Positions 36,362-45,700 of a DNA stretch of 64,000 bases are shown here, piece by piece (positions within the stretch are counted from its first letter, which is position 1; each line of letters opens with the position of its first letter). The translations under genes were made by a program, and so were the position numbers. The notes under the pieces were generated by a model. It was given only the letters and a program-made list of their open reading frames with translations. It did no database searches and was not told where the DNA came from. The stretch comes from Pleodorina starrii (lineage: Eukaryota; Chlorophyta; Chlorophyceae; Chlamydomonadales; Volvocaceae). Location of the stretch: the NCBI GenBank assembly GCA_030267565.1, contig BRXU01000001.1:5456001-5520000 (forward strand), in the 5' to 3' direction.

Positions 36362-37909
36362 ATGGCTTATCGCGCTCTTTTGTCTTTGCCCGCTGTCTTG
36401 GGCTCTAGCTCCCTCTGTACAGCTGCGTGGCTACAGCGTGCGGTCGTGCCTGCCGCATCCTGGGCAGCCGACGGCGCATGGCGGTCTGTCGCAACAGCAC
36501 GCTCGGACGATGCGACATTAGCGCCTCGGACGGAGGGTCTCCCTCCCCCATGGGAACCGCCGCCCCACAACCCCAAGTCTCTCAAACCCAAGCCTGCACC
36601 CACGTTACCGGAGATCCTTGCCAGGATACAGCAGGCAAGCCTCTCCTGCCGCGCAATGTGCCGTGCTGACCTGCGCACACGTTTCGCCCTCGATAACGCA
36701 ACCATCGTCCCATCGTCCGCTTTCATCCATACATCTGACGAACTCAAAACGTGAGGGCAACACGCGCCTCTCGCCCCCGTGCTCTCAAAGGAAGCCCACC
36801 TCCCGCCGCCATCACCCTGGCCCCCTGCTGCCACCTTGCCCGGCCCCACATCTCCGAACAGGCGCCCACCGCCGTGGAGGTGCACAACGCCTACAGGCGC
36901 AAGTCCGGATGCCTGCCGCCGCCCGTCGCCGCGGCCATGTTCACCCGCCTGGCGCAGCTGCTGGCGGTGCCGCCATCACAGCAGCAACAACAGCAGCGGC
37001 GCGAGCATGCACCCGCGTCGGCAGAAGGCGGCTCCGCCGCCGCCTGTGCGCCGCAGCCGCGAGAGCGCGGCCAGGGCGCCCTGCTTGCGGAGATCCGCCG
37101 CAGCTGGCACGTGTTCCTGCACCTGACCCCCGCCAAGCACTTGGCGTCTCTCGTCCGCGCCAGCTGCGAGACGGGGCTGCTGCTGCAGCCTGCGGCGGCG
37201 ACGGCCGCCACAGCCGGGGCTACCGGCGGTCCCGCGAGCTCAGCAGCGAGCACGACGGCGGATCAGGGGCTGGTTCAGCGCAGCTTGGAGGTTCTGTTGG
37301 ACGCGGGCGGGCGGGAACTTGCGGAGGCGGGGCCGCAGGTGCGTGTTGGGTTGTTTCGATTGGAGCGCATCGTCGGCCTTTCGCCTGGGTCTTCTACCGT
37401 AGTGAGCTGGCGCAGTACGTCAAGAGGCTGACGGGGCTTGCGGGAGATGGTGGATACGGGCGCCGCGGGGGCGCGCGGCGAATAGAAAGGGGCAGGGGCG
37501 TGGAGCCGGGTAGCGGGGGCTTAGCATGGGGCGCCGAGGAGGGATGGCGCTATCGGGCAGAACTGACAGCCGGAAAAGGAGACCGTGAACACTGCGTTCC
37601 TTTCCTCGGTTGACTACGTTTCGTGGTCCACGAGCCTTCTGGTCGCGGGAAACGGTCCTTGTAATGGCGTGGTAACGGTGCTTGTCCGGATGCCCTGTTC
37701 CGCAGGCCGTGCTAGACTTGTCGTACGGCTTGATGCTGGCGAACCACGATGACGCGGCCACGTGGCGCACTCTGGGCCCGCTGTTGAGGGAAGCGGAGTT
37801 GCAGCTGAAACCAGCCGATGACGACGGCGCGGCCGGATCGCCGGTGGCCCCCGACAAGCTGGCAGGGGAGGTCCTCCAATGGCTGCAGCACAAGGGCCTC
37901 GCGGCTTGA
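36362..37909 (+). CDS. Probable organelle-targeted protein, unknown function
   Basis: Three exons: 36362-36634, 36862-37338, 37706-37909 (stop TGA); both introns phase 0, 317 residues. The N-terminus (MAYRALLSLPAVLG, later WLQRAVVPAASWAA) looks like a mitochondrial or chloroplast targeting peptide. A Pro-rich linker follows (PPPHNPKSLKPKPAPTLPEI), then helical segments such as VHNAYRRKSGCLPPPVAAAM, a Gln run, SWHVFLHLTPAKHLASLVRA and LSYGLMLANHDDAATWRTLG. The alternating helices with LARIQQ and MFTRLAQLL faintly recall the helical repeats of FAST/RAP or OPR-type organellar RNA factors, but no RAP domain is seen. Intron 1 needs a GC donor (CAG|GCAAGC). Divergent from the WD40 gene. Confidence 0.6.
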
Positions 37910-39576
37910 GGGCTGTACTGATTGATTGGCGCGATGGCGCCGTACAAGGTTCCTCATGTCCAGGCGTGCAAGTGGGTGCTTCGATGCTGGGGCTGGTTAT
38001 GCGACGAGCGTTGAAGCAGTAGATCTTCGAGGCCGGGTACTGCGCCTGTAGGGCGTGATGCCCGTTCACGGTGGAGAGGACTGCGCGGGTGCTGACAGGA
38101 TGGGCACGTGGATAACACGACTATGAACATAAGGATGCAAGGATATTAGGGTTATGGCCGGGGAGCTCTTGACGGGAACAGGGACGAAGACCGTGCGTCG
38201 GGGAGGATACCGGGACCGAGCGTTCGGGGACGGCTAAAAGAGTGCCAGAAGTCTGTGTGAGGTGAGCGAAATTATCGCTCAAAAGCCTAAGTCCACAGGG
38301 CCGCCGCCCGTGGGAGCTCGTGCAACGGGAGTTTTGGGGCGGCACATGGGTTGCAGCGCAGGGACGGTGGGCGGCGTGATTCTGCGGTGCGACGACCAGG
38401 CCTTGCAGGCATCGGCAAAATGTTCATTCTGCGGCTTCGGCCTGCACTCCCAACAGTGGAAAGCGTCGCACGCCGTGCCGCCGGCGCCACGGCGCACTTC
38501 ATCGATCGGCCCCTTCGGCATCCACCACTCGTCGACTCCAATCAACTCGACCATACATTTCTGTACCGCGTGGCCGCAAGCCTTGCGGCCGTCAGAACCC
38601 GGCATGTTGCGGCGAACCGTCCCTCAGCTCAAATACGCACCTGCACCAACGCGCGCGTTACTATGCGCTCACAACCCGCATGTCATATAACGCCATGCAG
38701 TAGGCTTCAGACAGGCCGCATGGCGGCGGCACGCGGATTGGCCCGGCACCTTTCCGGCCCGGACACGGTGATGTTCTCAACCGCGGGCTTGTCCCTCTCA
38801 GGGTCATAGGGGATCGCAGCGGGGTCTGGCAGCGCCTCTCGGGGATGCCAGGGGCAGACATGGCGGCGAGGGCCGAGCCCCAGGTGCACCTGTCGGCACC
38901 CTGCAGGTGCGCGGAGGCGGGCTCATCTGGCACTGCGGTTCCGCCGGTGAGCGCCTTTCAGCACACGCGCTGCTGCAGCGACAAGCGCGACGACGCACCG
39001 ACACGCCGCGTGAGGGACCGTCGTTGGGCCGTCTTCGGCTGCGTGGGGCCGCAGTCCTCGGCTTGCGAGTTGGGCGGCTCCCTACCTGTCCTGGGCTCCT
39101 GGCCTGTCCAGCTCACTGACACGACCTGCCGGGCCCGCGCCGTGACACAGGCGGGCACCGGCCGCGCGCAATGCCGTCGGTACTCGAGAGCTCCCAGCCC
39201 AGGGCTTAGGCGACCACACGAAATACCCCTCTCGTGTAATTCCGCTCGTGCTCCTAGTCGAGCCTTTGTGGGTCGTCTGAGAGCGCAGCGGACATAGCAC
39301 TTGCACATATATCGTGTATGGTGGGTTGGTGGCACGGGCTGTTGTACGGGTTGCGTGCCAGCAACCGCCCGCCCACCGGCCACACGCCGGCCTTCGCCAA
39401 CCCGTGCGGAGGGGCTGGCTGGTCCGCATGGGCCCCCATGGTCCAGCAACTTGTCGCCGGCAGGCTTCGTATCGTTCTAGCCGCATGAGGGGGTTTAGTT
39501 ACCCCGTGAAGGCTGGCGGAAGCCCCTGACCAGGGCAAGGCCTCACGAGCCTCGCAGCTCCACTCCTCTCTCCTCT
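37910..39576. other. Region with unmodelled coding-like pieces (minus strand)
   Basis: No complete gene built. Two minus-strand pieces look coding: 38279-38605 (contains VELIGVDEWWMPKGPIDEV and FHCWECRPKPQNEHFADACK, Cys/His-rich) and about 38707-38889 (contains IPYDPERDKPAVENITVSG). They may be exons of one small minus-strand gene, but I could not join them in phase. The rest is probably UTR or intergenic. Confidence 0.4.
38279..38889 (-). CDS. Possible minus-strand gene, Cys/His-rich, unrecognised
   Basis: Two open segments with residue composition unlike chance GC-rich frames. The downstream segment has C and H residues (CGHAVQKC ... CDAFHCWECRPK) that could form a zinc site; the upstream segment is Pro/Asp-rich. 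A donor AG|GTGCCG inside the upstream segment is possible, but the matching acceptor is not found. Function unknown, and it could be a decayed gene. Confidence 0.3.
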
Positions 39577-40540
39577 TCAAGCGCCCTGCGCGGCTCGCAG
39601 CGCCTCCTCCCCAGCCACGTCCCGGACCGCCTGCTCCAAGTGTTCTGGCAAGCCCCGGTCCCAGAAGTTGTGCCCGCGCCGCCCGGCCCGGCTCTCGTAC
39701 TCGTACCGGAACCACACGAGCGGCGGCGTCGCGGCGGCGTCACTCCCACCACCGCCGCCGGCGGCGGAGGCGGCGGCCGTCCTGGGGTCGGCCAGCGGCA
39801 GCAGCACCGTGCTGTGCTCCTCGTTGTCGTACAGTACCGGAAGGTATGTCACCTGACCGTCGGCGCCGTCCGACAGCAGCCAGTTCTCGTGGCGGCCGGA
39901 CTTGCGGCAGGCGGCGCCGCCGGGGCAGTGCAGCGTCGCTCCGCCGACGAAGGCCCAGCCGCCTGCGTCCATGTCGACGTCGATGCAGCCGACGGCGGCG
40001 GTGCCGCCGCATGGCGGTGGCGGTGTGGCCGCTGCAGCGGCGGCGGCGCCGCCGCGCGCCGCCAGCGGTGTGGCGGCGGCGGGATGGTGCGGGGAGGCGG
40101 CGGGTTTGCGCTTCCTGCCCGTCAGGCGAACCGCCTGCTGTGTGTAGGCGCAGTACCGGTCCTACGGATGCGGGACCCGGGAGGGGGACATTAGTCGAAC
40201 CCGGGGGTCTGGGAACTGGGATATGTTTCGGGTCTGGTGTCGCTCAGGGTCCTTGCTCGTAGCTTTACGTGACTTCGTGAGGCACGGTTATGGCTGTGCG
40301 ACTCAGAAGGACGATGGACGAATGACTGAGCAGTTTTAAATAGCGAAGGGCCCGGCGGCCGGCGCCCCTGGACTACCTGCCTAACGGGAGGGTGCAGCAG
40401 GTGGTGGCCCCCGCCCCCCGCCCGCCAAGCTCTCCATCGCGCTACCCGGACCATCGCACCACCGCCGGACGTACCACCGCACGCTCTCACGCACCTGGGG
40501 CGGGTTGCGGCTCCGCACCTCGTTCAGCGCCGTCTCCAGC
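39577..40540 (-). CDS. Unrecognised protein (5' partial)
   Basis: Two exons fit: 40540-40495 (ending SRNPPQ with a GTGCGT donor) and 40137-39577 (stop TGA), joined in phase 0; about 201 residues are visible and an upstream exon must supply the first base of the codon. The second exon begins with a basic stretch (LTGRKRKPAASPHH, possible nuclear signal) and an Ala run, then GGWAFVGGATLHC, VTYLPVLYDNEEHSTVLLPL and PPLVWFRYEYESRAGRRGHN, ending in a helix. I recognise no family. The N-terminal part is not found before the miniature element at 41019, so the gene may be longer or may have lost its 5' end. Confidence 0.5.
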
Positions 40541-41018
40541 CTGCGGCCCGCAGCACACCAGACGTTCAGTGGCAGCGCACACAGGCACGTGCATCTTCAA
40601 AACAAGGGGTTGGTGTCGGCTTCCTTGAAGCCGGAAAAAGGGCGGGGCCCCGTTCAATCCGTACGGGTTAAGTTCAGTGCTAGGGCAGCGAGGGCGTCAA
40701 GTGTGAGAGTGTCGGCATTCCTGCTGATAGACAGCCAGAGCTTTATATCTGAAATGCCTGCGGCTTTAGCAATCCGCCCCATGTTTAGCATCGCGCGCCG
40801 TCTCGGCACTGTGCAACTCTTCCCGCGAGCGCATTGCTTGGCTTAAGTAGCTTGACAATAGACATGGAGTGTATCATTTACACATCACGCAGGCTGACTT
40901 GCAAATGGAACTGTTAGTTTGCGAGGGTCGCGACGACGTGCACTTGCCGCCGACGAGAGTGCACAGGCTTCGCTGCCGAGGTATTCGCCGTAGAGGAGGC
41001 TTGACAACTTTAACATTA

Positions 41019-41340
41019 TGTTGGAGAATTGGCTCACTGCCATACTGGCGCCAGTATGGCAGTGAGCCAATTCTCCAACAATACGTGCGCTCTCTGAGGC
41101 AACGTACCCGGCCACCTCCATGGTGACCGGTGCCCTGACGCCAGGCGAGCCCAATTCTCCCATCATACTGGGCAGCGCACCGCGCTCGGACCCAGTCTTC
41201 TGACTAGGAGACCCCGCTCCCACCAGGAATCGAACCCGCACCTCGGGTTCCACACATGGCTCAAGAGAACGCACGTATTGTTGGAGAATTGGCTCACTGC
41301 CATACTGGCGCCAGTATGGCAGTGAGCCAATTCTCCAACA
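41019..41340. mobile_element. Miniature inverted-repeat element with palindromic ends
   Basis: A 322-bp insertion. Each end (41019-41080 and 41279-41340) is the same 62-bp sequence, itself a perfect inverted palindrome starting TGTTGGAGAATTGGCTCACT and centred on GGCGCC. Just inside, 41081-41099 and 41260-41278 form an imperfect inverted repeat. Flanks are CATTA at 41014-41018 and CATTA at 41341-41345, a 5-bp target-site duplication. No transposase is encoded. An 11-bp match to the tRNA B box (GGTTCGATTCC) lies on the minus strand at 41226-41236. Identical ends suggest recent activity. Confidence 0.85.
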
Positions 41341-41345
41341 CATTA

Positions 41346-42712
41346 GGACAGGGAATGTAGAAGTCCCCTAGGTTGCCGACTGCATCGTGCGTGCATCGGC
41401 GGCTTGGCGTCCAACAACCAGCATTTTGCCCCTCATGGTTTGCACCTTGCAACCTTTGTAATAGCAATATGCGTCAAGACGATCGGACCGGCAAGCAGAG
41501 CTGCTGTGGTGTGGTCGCGGGAAGAATGTTCGCAATGCAAACATAGTTGGTTGCTTGCCGAAACGAAGATTCATTTCACGCCGTCATGTCAGAATCCTAC
41601 CTTAAGGAACGATGAATCTTCTGGAATTAATTATAGGCCGAGAGGTGTTGGTTTGACCTCGGCCGCGGTCCATGGAGACTGCCAAACTGGTTTGTACTCA
41701 TGCGATGTTGGGTTCCAATAATAAATTTACCGTGCAATAAATAATGTAATCTTTTACTTCTGCAGCCTTTCCGTTGGCCGAAAGTCTACACTTGTCCAAT
41801 TACTTCCATCCGACGTCCGACGTCCCACGTCCCACGGGCACACGGACATGGGCAATCCTACAGGGCGGGGCCTCTTAATAAGTGCGGGTAATTGGATATT
41901 CCATGGGCATGTACGGAAGGATATGTGCTCGGAAAGGATATGTGTTGGGAAGGGCTCGTTTTTTGGGCAAACTGAAAGATGTGTTTGGTTTGTCGCGCGT
42001 CCGGTTGTAAGTGTGATGCTTCGTGAGCCTGCAACGGCGAGGCCATGCACTTTGCCGTCTGTTTGTTGTCGCGCAGGTCTTGAAGTATTACGTGTTGTTG
42101 GTCGGGCTTTGCATATTGGTTATGACGTTATGTAGACTTCATTGAGTTAATGATCTGTTAGGCCGGGAGGCGACATGGATGTTAAAGTGGGAACGGCTGT
42201 GGGGCATGGATGTGGTTAGCTGTAGCTGGCTAATATTGATTACAGTTGAACATTTTTTTATGTTCATTTATTCGGTATGGTTGGGCGGGGCTTTGATGGT
42301 TGGTGTTCGTCCATGGTCACAGCTTTGGCTTGTGAGGTGTGCATTTTGGAAATGACACGTGTGGTCGAGCGTGCCAATTTCTTGCGACTTCTGCATGAAC
42401 GTTTAGTTAGCGAGCAGGTGCACCAGTGTGTGTTGATGCCGATACAAGCTTTGAGCTTGTATGGCCCAGACGAGACAGGAGGCTCATGGACCACTTGAAC
42501 TCAAAATAAAGAACACAGAAGGAAAAGAAAAACGCAAGCCCTGAACTGAGTGTGGAATGCCGGTTGTTGTTAAGGGGTACGGCAGCAGGCGGGCGGAGGA
42601 AACATTGCCGGTGTTGTTACATACGCTTGGGGCTAGGCGGTCTGTTGGCGGTATTGGCCTTTTTTTGATATAATTTATAAGCAGTCCCTTTTCGTTGGGT
42701 TACTTCACATCC
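41346..42712. other. Lower-GC intergenic or element 5' region
   Basis: No exon with family support. Could contain the 5' end and promoter of the recombinase element that starts coding at 42713. No inverted copy of the 24-bp motif found downstream at 48995 is visible here. Confidence 0.45.
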
Positions 42713-45700
42713 ATGCAGTCTTTTCGGCAGCATCGGCTCAATGTGGAGGCGGCAATGGCCCGGGCTGCGGCTGTTGCCTCCAGGAAGGAAAACTTTGGCA
42801 GCTATTGGCGAACTGTGCCGGCCCCTATTCAGGAAGCTCTCTTGGAAGCAGCCCGCACCGACTCAGTTGACGTGTCGTCGCAGCTGCTGTCGTCGGCATA
42901 CCAACGCAATGGCTGTCGTGAAGTGCGGCTTCGATGTTTTCCACCCGGTCTGAGAGTCCTGACGACCGGGTGAGGCGCTGTTGGCCTGCCAGGTATGACG
43001 ACTGTCGGTTAGTGGTATTTTGGTTGCTGACGTGTTCCGTGTTGTTGTGCGCGTACGTTTGCAGGCGTCTATTATCGCCCACATAAACCAGTTGACCACG
43101 TCTGTCTTGGAATGTGCTCCTGGCAAGCGGCCTGATGCTGTTGCGCTTGGTCTGCTGTCCAACACGCAAGTGTACACCATGGACGGCAGCCGGATGGACT
43201 GCCTTATGTTGGCGCACGAGGCGAGCCGGCATATGCTCGCGCAAAGTGAGTACGTTTTTTATTCATTGAGTGTTTGCACTGCGTGGGTGTTGTGTGCTGT
43301 GTTGGGGGGGAGTAGACGCGCGCGGCGCTATGTTGCATCTTGGGCCCTTGTGTGTGCCTTTCTGTCATATGTTATTGACGCATGCAGTGCATTTGGCAAG
43401 TGTTATTGTTGTTGGCTGCATGTGTTGTGTTTGTTGTCGCAGACCCTTCGGTCGAGGACTGGGGGCGCAAGGACATGAGCGGGTTCCGGATGCGGTTGGC
43501 GGATGCAACGGTCTTCATCAAGGATACCCTCTACGAGAGAGCGCGGGATGCTGGGTCAGCGTCCGCTGCGGCGGCGTCGTCGCGTCATCAGCTGCCCGTG
43601 TCGGACGCGGTGGAGCAGCTGCCCAACATTGACGCGGCGCTGCTGGCGGATTTTGGCGTGCCGTCGCTGGAAGTTTTGGACGACATCAGAGCAAGCGCGT
43701 TGGCTCCCGCACCAGGCGACGGTATGACCGATCGGCAGGTGAACGATGCCCTGGCCGCGCGCACGTTGCCGTTGGAGGCGCTGGGCGTCATGGCTGCCTT
43801 CACTGAGTCTACGCCGGCGGTGGTCATGACGCTGGAAACGCTCAGCGGCGGCTTCAGTGCTGTGCGCGTGGGCGTCTTCACGGCCGGCGAGGCTCTTGTG
43901 CAAGGCCAGCCATTGTGTTCACCATCGTTGGTGGCGTGGTCTGGGGGCCACGCCAACGTGGCGGTTCCCCTGCCTGACGGCGACTTGACCATTTTCATCG
44001 ACGACCCTGCGCACCTGATGCCCGAGGTGCAGAAATCGTCGCATCGGCAGCTGGGGATGGCGTTTCGTATGGAGCACCTGCCCGCGCATATGCGGGCAAT
44101 GCTGGTGGAGGTGGACGTCCCAACAGCTGTGAACACTGGCATCGTGCAACGTCTGCAGCCCGTTCCTTCAGGTGCGTTGTTTATATCTGGTCCTGCCTAG
44201 CAAGTCCTAGTTTGATTGGTGTCGTTAAGTTTTTGTAGCTTAAGGAGGCGCATCCATGTGCTTGGCACTTAGCTGCATTGTTTGGTGCTTCTCCTTGTGA
44301 TTTTGTAGGGCTTGCGGCTGATGCCGGCATACGGCTGCCTCCCTCGGCGTACATGGCGCCGGTGGAGCCCTCGTCGCCGGCCTCAACCTCGGGCCTCACG
44401 CGCGGGTACAAGACGGTTCCCCGACCGGCGGGGCCTGCACTGCACGTGGCTGGTGAGTTGCTAGAGCACACTGTTGTTTTGCTGCTGGACATGTTGTGAA
44501 GGTGGTGGTGCACCGGGCCGGGCCTGCCTGTTGATGCTGTTGAGATGTTGCATTATTTGGCATTGTATGGCAATCTCCCTGCGGCATTTGTGGCACGTGA
44601 AATTCCGTTTGATGCGCCGCGTGGGAACGTCTTGCAGGTGAGGCCACGGGCTTGCCAACCCGCAACAGCTATGGGGTGTTGGCCGACGAGGCCGTCATGG
44701 CGCGCCTGGAGGCTCCGGCGAACGGCAGCACCGGCGGGCGCTTGGCTGGTGTGGGCAAGCGTCGTCATTCACCGGAGGGCTGTCCACCGCCGGGGCCAAC
44801 ATCCGATGTCGTCCGGACGAAGGCCCCCAGGCCAGGTATTCAGTGCCTGCTAGTTGGTGCACGTGGAAACATGTCTAGCTGGAGTTGGGCATGGCAGTGG
44901 ATTTGTGTATGTGGCTGTCACTACGGATTTTGTTACGTATGTCGCCAGCCGTGCAATGCTGGCTGTTGGCGTTAATTACCTTTTTGCTGTTTACTTGCGT
45001 CATCTGAGAAGAGCTTCCGTCCTTTTGATGGGCATGCAGGAGCTGGGCAGGGCGTTGCCGGCGCCGGCACTGGTGTGGCGCGAGGGAGGGACGCCATGGC
45101 GTCAGCTGGGCAGGGTGTTGCCGGCGCCGGCACTGGTGTGGCGCGAGGGAGGGACGCCATGGCGACAGCTGGGCAGGGCGTTGCCGGCGCCGGCACTGGT
45201 GTTGTGCGAGGGATGGATGCCATGGCGACAGCTGGGCAGGGCGTTGCCGGCGCTGGCACTGGTGTGGCGCGAGGGCGGGACGCCATCGCGGCAGGTGGGC
45301 TGGGGTTGCGGATGCACGATGTGATTGCCGTGGACTTGCAAACAGGCGGGTGCCGTGGCCATTCATCTGGCTGTGAATTGTCCGCACACAGTAGTCTTGC
45401 CGAAGCTGTGTGATGTGACCGCCGTTCTTCAGGGGGGATGAGTACGGACGCAAGGAGCACCGGCAGGCAGTTGAGCGCAATCTCGCCAGTACCAGTACGG
45501 CAGTGCTTGCAGCGAGGTGGCGCTCCTGGACCCTTGGACTTGGTGGACGTGGAAAGTCCTGAGGCGACGGGTGCGTTTTTTGGGAATGTGCCCTCTGCTC
45601 TCTGCTAGGCTTGTAGCTCGGTGTTATTACGGTACCTACTGTGCATGTGTGGGCTCAGTTCCATGTATGTCTATTTCATATAATGGTTGCAGGTGGCGCA

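Noticed and set aside
40885..41343. 152-codon minus-strand ORF over the miniature element
   Set aside because: It is the read-through of the palindromic ends, whose peptides simply repeat; no transposase motif.
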